A DNA stretch of 64,000 nt from Agrypnia vestita (lineage: Eukaryota > Arthropoda > Insecta > Trichoptera > Phryganeidae): contig JADDOH010002005.1 of the NCBI GenBank assembly GCA_016648135.1, positions 1-64,000 of the forward strand. The letters are read 5' to 3'. Positions 10,326 through 22,329 of the stretch are shown here, in pieces; position 1 is the stretch's first letter, and each line of letters opens with the position of its first letter. The translations under genes and the position numbers were made by a program. The notes beneath the pieces were generated by a model that did not search any database, was not told the origin of the DNA, and worked only from the letters and a program-made list of their open reading frames with translations.

Positions 10326-11295
10326 ATTATTTTATTTGTATATATCTACTTTTATTTGAGTATTAACATGTTTCAGAAATTACCATTCCATCATCAGGGT
10401 GTTGTATAACTGTCAAAAAAAATCGAATTTAATGTCTTTTGTTCCTTGTATTTCTAAATTATTTTTTTAAAAATATCATTACTGCAGTTTTTGATTACTC
10501 GCAATTATTGGAAAATTTATTAGAATTGGGCTATTTTTTTAATTTAATTGATTATTAATAATATTTTGTTTACTATTATATGCTTTACTAATTTCTAATG
10601 ATTCTAAATTATTCAATTTCAGACCAAAATTATTTATGTGTAAAATAGAAAGTCCTAAATTTTTATCAAAACCGTGATCATTTTCTAGTAAATGATTTGC
10701 AAATTCAGAAAAACAATGATTATTCAGACATCTTAAATGTTCTTTAACTCTTACATTGAAATTTCGACCAGTTTTTTCAATATAAAACGCTGTACAATTC
10801 TTACACGATAATTTATAATCACCTGTATTGTTAATTAAATTATCTTTATCTTTTGCGTTTATGAGTAGTTTCCCTTTATTATTATTTGTATAAAATGTAG
10901 GTCTAATATTTTTTGTAGATATTTTGAAATTTGATTGGAAAATCTACTAATATATAAAATTCTTCGCCAATAATCGTTATTATTATTTATATTTATCTGT
11001 GAATTGTATAAAAGTTGGTTATTTAAATTATTATTTAATTTATTTTTTAAAATTTTATCAATTAATTCTGTAGTGTATCCATTATTAAATACGATTTGTT
11101 TTATTGTATTTAATTCAATTTGAAAATTAGAGTGAGACAAAGGTACATTGACAATACGGTGTATCATTGAATGAAAACTCGAGTATTTATGTGATAGTGG
11201 GTGATTAGATGTACTATGCATTATAGTAAATTATTATTATTAATTATGTTGGTGTAAATACTCAAATAAAAGTAGATTTATACAAATAAAATAAT
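10326..11295 (-). mobile_element. Penelope-like element, copy 1 (5'-truncated, inverted termini)
   Basis: The outer boundaries are an inverted repeat: 10326-10364 (attattttatttgtatatat...) and 11257-11295, identical at 38 of 39 positions in inverse orientation. Inverted or direct pseudo-LTRs are typical of Penelope-like elements. Inside, the minus strand encodes the RT linker and GIY-YIG endonuclease. Only the 3' part of the element is present. The same end sequence recurs at about 15.29 kb. Confidence 0.85.
10523..11221 (-). pseudogene. PLE reverse transcriptase C-terminus with GIY-YIG endonuclease, frameshifted
   Basis: The first frame (11221 down to about 10905) reads TSNHPLSHKYSSFHSMIHR and later IKQIVFNNGYTTELIDKIL, the conserved linker after the RT thumb in Penelope-like proteins. 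A frameshift near 10905 moves to a frame reading FYTNNNKGKLLINAKDK, then the endonuclease: GDYKLSC..CTAFYIEKTGR and VRVKEHLR, then FANHLLENDH. The second glycine of the YIG motif is Glu (YIE), so the nuclease is probably dead apart from the frameshift. The thumb, palm and fingers are absent. Confidence 0.85.
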
Positions 11296-11297
11296 CC

Positions 11298-12149
11298 TTT
11301 TTTTTCTAGTTACATGATACGTCAAAAAATTTAAGAGTGAGCTTACATCGTTGTTGGTTGAAAATCATAAATAACATTATTTTATTATTTTTTGTATATT
11401 TGTATTAATATACATACATAAAATAACGTGGAAAACAAAAGTGAAAAATCATTTGATGCTCAAAATATTAAAAATTTGATTATCTTCATATTTCATTTTA
11501 TTTGGGTTTTAATTATTTTCTTAACGTCGATGATATATTTAAAATATTATTAGGATAAAATATCAATTTTCGCTACTTTAGCCAAGGCCCATTGAGACAT
11601 GAATCGTTATTCGATGACTTATGCAAACAAATGCAGAGATTCGTCTTCGGTTACTTGGCCTGGGTATGCAAAGTACTGGATAAGACCGAAGCTAGGAGCT
11701 TTGAATTACACCCAGCTAACTCCCCCGATGGCTGTGAGAGGAAATACTCCTGTTCCTTAGAAAAGTGTTCTTTCTCCGGCGTAGAAGGTACACCAGCCAC
11801 CGCAAACGCTGAACAAAGGAACCGCTTTGTTACCAGCAGACCTTGGAACGATCGTCCGTCTTGCTTCGTATGATTGTTTTCCCTCAAACAATAAATAATT
11901 ACATTAATTGGCTGGAGAATCAAAACAAGCTCTGGGATTAATTACAGCGATAAAATTTTAATTAAGCCTAAAAATTTCAAATTTATTCGAAGAAATCATA
12001 TAAATGTCCCGAAATAATTGGATCCGAATCCGGAAAACTTTGATTAGAAGTGAATTTATAAATTTAATTTAAGTATTTTTTGTGATAATTTATGTATACG
12101 CAAAAACAAATTGAAATCAATTTAAAATATTTTCAGATTTTTTTTAAAT
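11298..12149. other. Interval with a mixed-composition island at 11590-11890
   Basis: The island is open on both strands for about 90 codons, has a composition unlike the AT-rich flanks, and shows no protein family I recognise. It is a candidate conserved non-coding element or a host exon remnant. The rest is AT-rich. Confidence 0.35.
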
Positions 12150-12325
12150 AGAGTTGCGAACACGGAATACGTGTCGCGTCAATATTCTTACTATTCTCAA
12201 AATAAGCTAAACACTTGTGCTATGAGAATAGGATTAACTTGATGGTGTCCTGGAATGGGGCTCGAACCAACGACCATCAGATCACTAGGCGAGCATCATG
12301 ATCATTACACCAACAAGCCACTCAG
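12150..12325 (-). mobile_element. tRNA-derived SINE, family A, copy 3
   Basis: Reverse-complement relative of copy 2. The + strand reads acacggaatacgtgtcg, agaataggattaacttgatg, ggggctcgaaccaacgacca (antisense box B) and ttacaccaacaagc (antisense box A). It is essentially full length. Confidence 0.85.
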
Positions 12326-13272
12326 TTTATAATTGAACATTATGTATTTCATTAGTGTTTTACTTCAATTTTTGTTATGAAAAAGAAAATAAGGAAAATA
12401 TTTCTTCTGAATCAATTGTATGTGTTCTTGTTCTGCCTCCGACCCTACCCTTCAAAATATCCCAGTAAATAGAAAACAGGATGAGTTTAAAGGGATAAAA
12501 CAATACATGACGTGATAGTGAGTATATCCTGAATGGCAGTTCTCTAATGTTCTCTTCTCTCTACTCCTCTCATACGATAAGCCTTTCTTCTCCACAAAAT
12601 GTGTCTGTCAAATGAATTTCCGAAAGCCGCGTTTTTTCTTCTCACATTTCTTAGACTATCGGCTATCTGCTTTATTACAGGACTTCTTTGTTACTGTTGA
12701 TTTTAATTTCGGATATTTCCAATTTTTCTTACATTGAATCAAATGTGCTTGAAAGGTGAAACTTCTCGTCGTTGGAAATTAAAGTTTCTTTTAAGATTCA
12801 ACCGACAGGTTTTTATTTTATTTAATTAAAATCTGTATCTAAATTCATGTTAACATATATATTGGTTGCATTTTCTAAAAAAATAATTTAATATCTACAT
12901 ATTTTAAATCTTACCCACCTTTGAAAAGCGATATATTCGCATTGGTTTGCGGTATGTTAAAAATATCTGACTAATTTTTATATATTAATATTGTACATTT
13001 CGTTAAATTTGACGATGCTTATATTATACAGATGTGTTTATACGCCAAATAAATACTTTGGTTTTGTCTCTTATTATAACGAATTTGTTAACATGAGAAT
13101 ACGGGGGATTAGATTAATGGAGTCACAAAAAATATAAAGCAATAGAAAAATATTTAACTTAATATAATATAATTTAATTGCATATTTCGACATTACAGAG
13201 GACAATTATTATTTTTGAAAAAAACGTAATTACTATAAATCGTATAAACTGACAATAAAAAAATAATTGTCG
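12326..13272. other. AT-rich interval
   Basis: No gene recognised. A short (TA)n run precedes the next duplicated block. Confidence 0.4.
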
Positions 13273-13620
13273 ATATACTCCATAGTTCTTTCTAAACCTT
13301 CACTTATTTTTTACATATTTTTATTTTATTTTATTTATTTAGTCCGGACACGTCACCAGTGTATTATAAATATTTTAAATGGAATATGCAACGTTCGTAT
13401 ATTTTTCTGCCAAAAAAAATATAATAAAAGTAACTTGTGCAGTTCGAAAGAAGCTTCATTTTACAAAAGTAATATATATGGTATATATATATATATATAT
13501 ATATAATTATATATTATATCTAATATATACTCCATAGTTCTTTCTAAACCTTCCACTTACCTTTTACATACTTTTATTTTATTTTATTTATTTAGTCCGG
13601 ACACGTCACCAGTGTATTAT
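13273..13620 (+). repeat. Direct duplication of a 95-bp block containing a splice-acceptor-like tract
   Basis: 13273-13367 and 13525-13620 are near-identical (ccatagttctttctaaacc ... tttatttagtccggacacg) and separated by about 155 bp that includes a (TA)n run at about 13478-13505. Each copy has a long T-rich tract ending in ttatttag, a strong 3' splice-site look-alike (AG at 13341-13342 and 13594-13595). Confidence 0.9.
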
Positions 13621-13988
13621 TTGATTCTGCTGATTCAGTAAATGAACATATTAATAAAACTAACAATAATGGAATTATGGAATTTCCAACAATAATAGAA
13701 GAATTACCAGGTCACAAAGTAAATTCAGCAATTAGCCTCGCATTAGGCTTCACTTGGATCTCGACTTTTGGAGTGAACGGGTGTGCTTGCCATCAATTCA
13801 AAACAGAACTCGAAATACAAGGCGCAAAAATCCCTTTGAAAATGGCCAGTGCTATCTGTCCGAAACGTTGGGTACAATATAACAGTCTTTCTCAAGACTA
13901 CAATACGCGGGTTATCCTAGAAAATAATCCTTCATCTTTTACCCGCGAAAATCTTAATATTAACATATATACAGTCGATATAGTTTAA
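13596..13988 (+). other. Possible exon after the second acceptor-like site; unrecognised
   Basis: Immediately after the acceptor-like AG at 13594-13595 a frame stays open to a TAA at about 13986-13988 (about 130 codons). It begins SGHVTSVLFDSADSVNEH and continues with a Met at 13677. A donor-like acaaa|gtaaat at about 13706 could end a shorter exon. I do not recognise the protein, composition is only slightly above background, and there is no second exon in view. It may be a host exon, an old transposon frame, or chance. Confidence 0.2.
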
Positions 13989-15284
13989 CTAACTTTTTTA
14001 TGGTGCATGATGGTGGTCTTTCACAGTTTATTTTTATGGTGCCATCTCCTATCGGAGGTTGGCGATTATTCTGACGATTACGATTTTATTTACCGCCACA
14101 CGGAACAACTTCAACAACAGTCGAGTTATACCAGTCCCTCAAGTTACGCAGCCATGACATGCGGCGTTTTCCTACGCCTTTTTACCACTTTTTACAATTA
14201 TTATTACATCTCATTTACTGACTGTTAATTATGCGACACACAAAACACAATAACGGCATTTTATTTATTCTAAAATGTAAGTAATGAGATTAGTCACCAG
14301 AAAGAACAATATTGCAGTTTTTAGAATCTGGTTTTTGACGATTGTGCATAATAATCATATTTGAATCTGTATTAAAAAGGCTGAAGCGTACCAGAGAAAG
14401 AAGACCAGAGGTTACCGTCATCAATAAGAATTATCAGCTGCAAGAGATGCCTCTATAAAATTCAAATTCTCTACTTGTAACATGTGTAAATTTGTTTGTA
14501 AAAAAATACAATTTTTATTTGCATAGGTCAACGACGTTCTGTTTGTGTAAGTTGTCGAGTTCCCGAATAAAATAAAAATAAATATTATGAGCGCGGGGAC
14601 CATTCCTTTATGTTTTATTTTCACACAAGCCAGACCACATCCGTTTGTGAATGGCTAGCTTTATATTATATAACATATATTAAAGTCATTATCTATATTT
14701 TAAAAATAAATATTTATGTGAAGTTATATTAACAGGCTGCCAGAAAAATCTAAATTTATCACATTCGCAGCAACAATAGTTTCGATTTTTTTTTGTAAAT
14801 TTATATTAAGTTACATTGATTATTGCCGCGATGACAAGGTATGGTCGGAAAATCATTAGATCGGTTAAATTTGCATTCAATCGCCGGTCACTTGGAAATC
14901 GAATGTTAAGTCGATTAAGTCATCGAAACACCTTCTCTACTATCTTTTTTTACAACATTTTGCTATATTAAATATGTAACATATTATTCTTCAAAATAGT
15001 CCCTTTGTCAGAATAAAATGTATACTAACTAACAAATTTAATATCAAAAATCGAATTAGAGGCAGTAAAAATATAAATCTTTTGGTTATGGATCATTCTT
15101 TTCTTTACTCTTATTAATATAAGGGTTTAAATTTTACAGGCAAATTATACAGAGATATAATTATATTTATAAATTAGAAATTTTGGAAATAAGAAAAAGT
15201 GTTGATAGTGAATTGAATATTATAAATATCCAAGTCCTTTTTACAAATAGTTATCTTTTAATGTAAATACTTAATTAAAAAAAA
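13989..15284. other. AT-rich interval
   Basis: No gene recognised. Two slightly GC-richer patches (about 14040-14170 and 14830-14940) have no recognisable content. Confidence 0.4.
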
Positions 15285-15658
15285 AATATTGATTATATTA
15301 TTTGTTTATATCTACATCTTTTATATGAGTAATTCCACCAACATGTTTCAGAAAAACCTTTCCAGGGTCAGGGTGTTGTATAACTGTCAAAATATCGGAA
15401 TAAAATGTCTTTTTTTACTTGTATTTTTTTAAATTATTAGAAAAATTATTTTTAAGTATTATTACTGAAAAATTATTTTTAAGTATTGATTACTCGCACT
15501 TATTTAAAAAAAATTTAGAATTGGGCTAGTAGTTAAATTTAATTGATTATTAATAATATTTTGTTTACTATTACATGCTTTACTAATTTCTAATGATTCT
15601 AAATTATTCAATTTCACACCAAAATTATTTATGTGTAAAATAGAAAGTCCTAATTTTT
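15285..15658 (-). mobile_element. Penelope-like element, copy 2 (3' fragment)
   Basis: The terminus at about 15290-15350 (ttatttgtttatatctacatc ... acatgtttcag) and the body to 15657 follow copy 1 (10326-10665) closely, including shared words such as aaattattcaatttca and aaaatagaaagtcc. On the minus strand it encodes the end of the GIY-YIG domain (LSILHINNFGVKLNNLESLE). Internal deletions and T-run expansions mark decay. The right-hand terminal repeat is missing. Confidence 0.85.
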
Positions 15659-16354
15659 TTTTTTAATTTTAATTTTAAATTTTTTTAATTTGTTGGTGTA
15701 CATTGAATCCTGAAGGATAGATCATTGGTCCTTAAAAATGTTCATATTTTTAAACAAAGAACATTTTTATTAATTGTATTAAAAATGTCTCTAAAAAATC
15801 ATTTTTTTTTTAAGAAGAGAATAATGTAAAAATGTTTAGTACCTACACCAGATTTATTCTTAAAATGATAATTTACATTTTTTCTCTCATCATCAATCCT
15901 TATTATTATCCTCGATATTAAGAAAAAATATATTAAAAATAAATATCCGACCAAAAGTGAAGAAAAATTGCCGAGGCGTTAAGCGGTAAGCTGTCTGAGC
16001 CAAATGTTGCAACAGTTGCGTTTGACTTTAAAAAATTACTCCCGCCACATTATTTCTGCAGCGGGGAGGTATTTGCGGAAGATAAATGAGCGATGTGAGA
16101 ACTTTCAAATTATTTAAACTCGTAAACATTTACCCTTCAACGCTTAAAAATATTTATCGAATCATTAAACAAATCGAGCCCTTTCCTACTACATATCGTA
16201 TGGGTATAAACTATTTTTAAAGGAGGAGGTTTGGTTTAAGATATTTCACATTGTGGTTTCTAGAATTATGCAGGTAATTCAAATTAAAAATAATGTACTA
16301 TCAAATCTAAATCTGGACTATTCTGCAATCTGTATTTGATTTAAATCTATAAAA
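15659..16354. other. AT-rich interval with a small island at 15965-16110
   Basis: No gene recognised. The island (gaggcgttaagcggtaagct ... gcggggaggtatttgcgg) is GC-balanced and could be conserved non-coding DNA. Confidence 0.35.
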
Positions 16355-16515
16355 TGAAAATACGGAATTCACATCCCATCAATATTCTCACTATTTTTAG
16401 ACAATACTGAACGCCTGTTGCAAGAAAAATAAGACTAACTTCTAGGCGCGAACCCGCGACTAACCAGGAAAATGTTTCAATCTAACTACGCACTAGACCA
16501 ATAAGCAAGTCTCCC
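16355..16515 (-). mobile_element. tRNA-derived SINE, family A, copy 4 (diverged)
   Basis: The + strand reads ggaattcacatcccatcaat, aaaataagactaacttc, gcgcgaacccgcgactaacc (antisense box B), and agaccaataagcaagtc at the head. It is clearly family A but older than copies 2 and 3. Confidence 0.75.
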
Positions 16516-16996
16516 CACCTTCTGTGAGAATGAGAGTTTTGCACTCCTTGTAAAAGGGTTCGATATGTAAACATATTATGATCTTTTCAAGAGAAATACG
16601 TTATAATATGCAGGTTGAGTTATCGATGCAGAGATTGGCACAAAAACATAAGTGGGCGTGATCATATGGCAAAATGTTGGCCCGAAAGTTTATTTATGGA
16701 TCTTTCTCCATGGACACCCATCAAATGTTCGATGTATGAAAACGAAAGCAACATAGATCACATACAAAAACATACTACATTTTTCTTATAAAATTTTAAT
16801 TTTTAAACGAGTTCAAATTACAATCGCAACTTTTTTGATTAAGACATTGTAAAATCTTCTTCAGAGATGTATCAAATGAAAATAAATATATTTTCATTAA
16901 TTAAGTGAAATGACAGATGTCTCACAGAGACAAGCTGTTTATGTATGGGAAAGCATGTATGAAAATCTGGTATCGGGTGTCCACAGGGTATACGAC
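16516..16996. other. Interval without recognised gene
   Basis: AT-rich, with no recognised element. It contains the left target-site duplication of the following hAT element at 16989-16996. Confidence 0.4.
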
Positions 16997-17663
16997 TAGG
17001 GTTGCCACCCGAATTTTATTATAAAGTATTGTACGTTATTTCGGGTAATTATACTCTATACTTTATGAGAACAAAGCGAAAATACTTTATTTCACATGAT
17101 TTGATTTCTCTGGCATTCATTTTACTTATAACATCCAAAAAATGTTGATCGTAGAATTTTTTGCGTAAAACGGAACGAGAGAGTTACCGGGGTCGATGAC
17201 GTTATCGATTGTCGCCGAAAAGGTTCGATAATTGACGATATACCCTGTGGCGGTCGCTACATAAATGCTTTTAATGCAACCTAACCTCAAATATCAACAT
17301 AGTCAATGTCATTGTAAAAATTTATTGTTTTTTTTGTGGTAGGCGGATTCAGTGCAGTTAAAATACGATTAATTGGTTTTATAGTTTTTTCTGTGCTGAA
17401 TAGCAAATGGCGAGATGAAATAAACAAAGCGTCTCTGAATCTGATAAAAATGAATGTTATTTACTTTAACATAAATAATATAGACTTCAAACGTACTGTG
17501 TAGTTGTTTAGTAGTGATAATTATTTGTTAAAAGTAATGAAAAATATGTTTTTAAGCAAAATTAAAAAGTAAAATAAATCGTACTTTATTTTGACACAAT
17601 GTACTTTTTTTACCTGTAATAACCAATGTACTTTATTTGCACAAAAAAAAGGTGGCAACCCTA
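16997..17663. mobile_element. Non-autonomous hAT-like element (667 bp)
   Basis: The ends are inverted: tagggttgccacc at 16997 and its reverse complement ggtggcaaccctag-type end at 17663. Flanks are tatacgac (16989-16996) and catacgac (17664-17671), an 8-bp target duplication with one mismatch, which is the hAT hallmark. There is no transposase frame inside. A GC-richer core at about 17180-17270 contrasts with AT-rich subterminal zones that repeat gtactttatt-like words. Confidence 0.8.
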
Positions 17664-18439
17664 CATACGACCTTTCCGGGCTGGCCGGCTACATGCACAC
17701 TTTACACTTTAATGCATAAAGCTCACCGTACACCCATGAACAACCATACACGTACACATTCTGAATATTGGATATATTATGTTATTTTATGTATTACCGC
17801 CATCAACAGCTTGAAAATTTTTCATTACTATGAAATAGTACATATGTAGATTAAAATGGTATATGAGATTCCTATGTTTTAGTTATTGACTAGAGTATGA
17901 AGCAATATTCTTTTTAAATTTTCCTACAGTCTATATTATTTTTTATTTTTTTCTTTACCTCTACACTCTATATCTCTTCTTTACTTCTCATCAAATCTTG
18001 AACTGAATCGATGAATAAAGAGAAAAAATAAATTATGGATTTTTTTATTTAGACTTTCAATTTTTTATATTAATTTATACACACATGAAAGACAATTATA
18101 TTTTAATTTTTAATGAATATTATTTATTTATAGTATATAATAATTTAAGAAAAATAATTTTTATACTCAACAGATTACTGAAAGTAAATAGCTTTTCATT
18201 AAATGTATTTTTTTCGAATTTTTAAAAATTAACATTTACATTTTTCCTGTAAATTAAACCGTTTTTAAAATATGTTACATTATTTTATTTTTGGCTGAAG
18301 AGATAAAAACATGACACAAATACACTTATCGCGTATACAGGACAATCACTATAAATAAATAATGTTATATACAGGTCACACCGTTGGTGGCATAAATGAC
18401 ATTCAAAACATGCGAATGTGAGTATATGGAAATACATTA
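17664..18439. other. AT-rich interval
   Basis: Nothing recognised. Confidence 0.4.
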
Positions 18440-19448
18440 AGGTAAATTTGGGTGAATACGGCACCGATTTTTTGAGCTTAGTTAACTCGTCCAATTTTTT
18501 TATTAGAAAATAAACTCTTTGTGTTTCGGAAAGTATGTTTCTTAAACTAAGACTAAAAGCAAACATTTAATCAAAAAAAAAATTTAATTATATTAATAAT
18601 CAATGTGAGCTTTATAAAAGAAACAGAAAAGTGCCATTTTACCCAGGTCCTCGAGAATATGGCACCACAGCCCTGGATAATATGGCACCAGTATATATAA
18701 TTACAATTAAACCCAATATTCAAGTAACACAATATTTTTAATCATGATAAAAATATAAAAAAATAAAGGAATGTTTAAAAAGATAACATTAAAAAAATTA
18801 CTACGATTAAAACAAAAATTATTAAAACGAAACATTATTCACAATCGTTGCAGAAGTTTTCGAAACGTGTGCACGATTCGTGCAACCAGCGCTTGCATTT
18901 AGTGCATCCTATCCAATCACATTTCTCTTCGTTTTGGCATAGAAATACCCATTGCATTGCAGGAATCGCTTTTATCTATTACCTGGGTGTCATTGGTACT
19001 AGAATCCAATACTTCGATAAACGATGCCGAACTCAGTACGAAGCAATCCTTCCGAGGAGTATTACCCCATAATGCAATCATACAACATCAACATCATACT
19101 TAAAAATAATAATTAGAGGTATCATGGCGGCCAATCGATATCATAGATATATTATAGATCAATATATCATTAATCATAATACAATGCGTCATTTTAATAT
19201 GACACACAGTTGGAGATTGGTACATAAAAATTAGGGATGAAATATTTTGGTACATATTTTTCTTTTTCCTATATAAATCGTATTTTTTTATAAAATGTGA
19301 CACACAAACACCAAACGAATAAAGTAAGATAAACCACTGACGAGTTTAGCTGTTAACTTTGGCCATCTATGTACAAGTTTTAAAAATATAAGGTCTAACG
19401 TATTAGTGCGGCATATTACCCATGGGGCCATATTCACCCAATTTACCT
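18440..19448 (-). mobile_element. pogo/mariner-like element (1,009 bp) with TA target duplication
   Basis: The left end aggtaaatttgggtgaatac and the right end (reverse complement aggtaaattgggtgaatatg) form inverted repeats of about 26 bp with one indel and few mismatches. Both sides are flanked by TA (18438-18439 and 19449-19450), the Tc1/mariner/pogo target. Subterminal copies of aatatggcacca occur near 18650-18690. The minus strand keeps only the 3' end of a transposase-like gene, so this is an internally deleted derivative. Confidence 0.75.
18835..18965 (-). pseudogene. C-terminal PHD-like zinc finger of a pogo-type transposase (remnant)
   Basis: The minus-strand frame ending at a TAA (18835-18837) reads CQNEEKCDWIGCTKCKRWLH then ESCTRF...FCNDCE. 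The Cys/His pattern C...WIGC..C..W.HE.C...C..C is what is seen at the end of many insect pogo/DDE transposases. The upstream first cysteine pair appears displaced by a frameshift (SDSCN in the neighbouring frame). No DDE catalytic core is present. Family assignment is from pattern memory. Confidence 0.6.
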
Positions 19449-19450
19449 TA

Positions 19451-19775
19451 TATATGCAATTGTTCCATTTTTTTTTATATACATATACTAACATCGGCAT
19501 TTTGAGAATATAATCATATGTGCTAGCTTTAACTGCGACACCCATAGAGAATTGTCTTTTTAATTCTTGATATAGTTACGCTAGCGTTTACGTTTATTTC
19601 TCTGACACACAAAAAAACTAGAAAATAGCCAGGACATGGCTGAACCTATTATTATAATTATTTGGACAATGATTGTCGTTGTAGTCGCTTTTCACGCAAA
19701 ATATCTTACCTTCTTATTTATAAGTAGGCACTAGAACGAGAAATAATTTTTTAAAATGCGTTATTCAGGTACTAG
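19451..19775. other. Interval without recognised gene
   Basis: Mostly AT-rich. Nothing recognised. Confidence 0.4.
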
Positions 19776-20105
19776 AAACTAACTAACTAACTAACCAACC
19801 ATTACGCCGTTTCCCCGCAGGGGTAGGCAGAGAGGATTGAACGCCACACTCTTCTATCCTGGCACACCTTGCTTCGGCCACATTCATACATCTTCTCGTA
19901 CACGTTCTACTGTTGTTGCGGCTTTTAACAGGGCCATCCTCGAATACTTATAGTACCTGATCGTGCCAGGTCTTTCGCGGACGCCTCTATTCCTGTTGCC
20001 TTCAACAATCGCCTCATATATTTCCTTAACCATCCTTTCCTCGTTCATACGTTCCACATGACCAAACCACCTCAGCACTCCTTTTTTTATTCTATCTACG
20101 AGATA
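19776..20105 (-). mobile_element. RTE-like LINE tail (family R) with (TTAG)n 3' end
   Basis: The minus strand reads LRWFGHVERMNEERMVKEIY, then EGNRN, and an interrupted GRP..TW region, the C-terminal region that follows the RT domain in RTE-like elements. Relative to the 57.7-kb copy a small deletion shifts frame after GNRNRG. The 3' end is a tandem of ttag (ctaactaactaactaacc on + at 19779-19797), a microsatellite-type LINE tail. Only about the last 100 codons are present. Confidence 0.85.
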
Positions 20106-21134
20106 CCAGGTAGATGGTAGATAGGTACTAGAATGGTAAATAAAAAATAATTATAAAAACCGCGTAATTTTCTTTGAAAAATTTCTCAAAAAAACCGCCC
20201 TTAATTTGAATGAAAAACTCATCCCGACCGAACCGAAGTGTATTTTCTTCCTCTTTCTGCAAAAACGTTCCATTTGATTCTCTCCGCGGGGTGACAGGTC
20301 AACGGCGACGCGAATGTTCCGCACTAATGATCCGCTAATACTCCGCCTCGCCTTGCCCTCGGCCCAAAGTGATTCCGGATTAAAGGAACAAACGCCGGGA
20401 AATGTGGAATTGGAACGGAGGCTGGAGATTAACTGTCATTGGTGGGATGACTTATTAATCCTGGCCCTGGAGAGTGATGATAGTGTTTCGGAGTCCGGAT
20501 TACAGGTGTGTAAAAATGAATTATTATCGTTTTAATAAATTCTACGTGTTATTTATTACTATGATTTATGAAGACGAAGTGATATTCGTTTCATTCATTC
20601 ACAGTGAGTACTGCCCTAAAACAAATTATCACGTCAGGTCATCCTTGACATCAATTATTTGGGAATTAATTTGAAATATTTGCGGGGTAAGTGCCTCGTG
20701 TATGTGTGTTTGAGACTTATAATAATATTGAATATTTTGTATAGTCTTTCTCAAAAAAGAGCGCTTTATATAAGAGTTTATTCCTGCACCAGCAGGTAAA
20801 ATTACTAATCGTTATGCTAACTTATGGATGTACTTTTTGTAAACGAAAGTCTTTTTTAAAAATAAAGTTTCTGTCCATTGTCCCATTTTATCAAAATTAG
20901 GGAGCTCTATGGTTTTGAGCCTACAACCTCAGATGCCCATATTCTAACACGACTGACCAACCAGTTCTACAACTGTTTCGCAGCTGTAGTAAAAATTGAT
21001 TTAAAATGTTGGCCATCACGTTTCAAGTTATATAAGATGGAAAGCAAATTTATTGCTTCAAAGATAAATTATGGAAGTCTCATAAAGACGAAGCCATTTT
21101 TGAAGCCTTTTTTATAGAATAGCCTAGAGCTAAC
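20106..21134. other. Interval with a mixed-composition island at 20215-20535
   Basis: The island is markedly GC-richer than its flanks and open for 73 codons on + from 20314. The protein is not recognised and a gt follows ggattacag at 20505. It is a candidate conserved element or exon, low certainty. The rest is AT-rich. Confidence 0.35.
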
Positions 21135-21330
21135 GACCCGTATCAGCTGGCTTTAGTGATCACTCTATACAATTAAATGTTTACCAATTCCATCATAAGA
21201 ACATATACATTACCTTTTTTTAAAGTTTTATATATATATATATGTTCCAAATCTGAAAACCGGAAGGATAATGCAAGAGACATCTGTAGTCCATCTGATC
21301 AAATAGTATATAGATTTTGCAGCTGATAAT
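21135..21330 (+). repeat. Dispersed repeat, family C, copy 1
   Basis: Shared words: agctggctttagtgatcact, tttaccaattccatcataag, agttttatatatatatatat and gacatctgtagtccatc. The same order of words recurs near 23.7, 46.0/47.2 and 58.1 kb. No protein or SINE promoter is evident, so the class is unknown. Confidence 0.65.
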
Positions 21331-22329
21331 GATACCTCTATTTTTTTTTTCTTCAAAACATTGTTTATTCTTCGTATTTGTTTATTTATAAAACTGATGC
21401 TAGCAAAAATATGATTTTGACGCCGATGTGATCGCAAACGTTTGATAACAAGATAAATACTATAAGAAGAAGAAATATTTTTTTTAAATCACTAAAAAGA
21501 ATGTACATGAAGAATGTGAACCTGTTGTAATAATACGTAAAAATAAAATACCTAATATTATTATTTAAAGTGTACGTTGTTGTAAAATATTATTGCTCGG
21601 ATATCCGCTAAGATTTAAAAAGGTAAGTTTATATAATTATTTTTATTAATTAATAATAGATAATTTTTAATAGATCTATCCGTTAATAAAAATAGAAATT
21701 ATAATCATAAAAAATTAATATCGGATAGCATTTTTAACAATTGGATCAAAAACTTCAAAACTCGAAAGGGTTCCATAAAATGACTTTGTTACACTTCGCA
21801 TGGTTACAAAAGATGTTTGAAGCCAATTTCCAGATAAGAGGGAAAAGAATTATGGAAATAGGCATGATATATCCAGTCCATAAATTTAAAACAATGGAGT
21901 GTAACAGATAAAGAGGCCGACTTTCTTGAGATTTCCTTTTTAATGGTTAAAAACTCTTAATTATATTTCACGTGGATACGTAATGGATATAAATTAAATT
22001 TTTCTTGGAAGGGCGATTAATATGAAACTTGATAAAAAAGTGATCCTTTCTCGAAATTAATTTAAAAAATTGTAATTTATGATTTTTGCGGTTTAAAATT
22101 TTTACTTTGAGAAGTTAAATTTTACTGCCACCAGAACGTATGTTTATATGTAAATTAATTCAAATAAAACTGATTATTTTAAAACCTTGGATTACGCGCA
22201 TTTTGTTGGTTTTAGAAATTATATTTATATTAATAATAAATACCCGTGGATAATTTTAACATTGGTTTGAATATTATTAATTTAACGGATTGCGTTTAAT
22301 AATGGTTTTGATACAAAAGTAATAGGTAG
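21331..22329. other. AT-rich interval
   Basis: No gene recognised. Confidence 0.4.

Noticed and set aside
13596..13988. Firm annotation as a host gene
   Set aside because: Only one candidate exon, unknown protein, no transcript; retained as a low-confidence feature.
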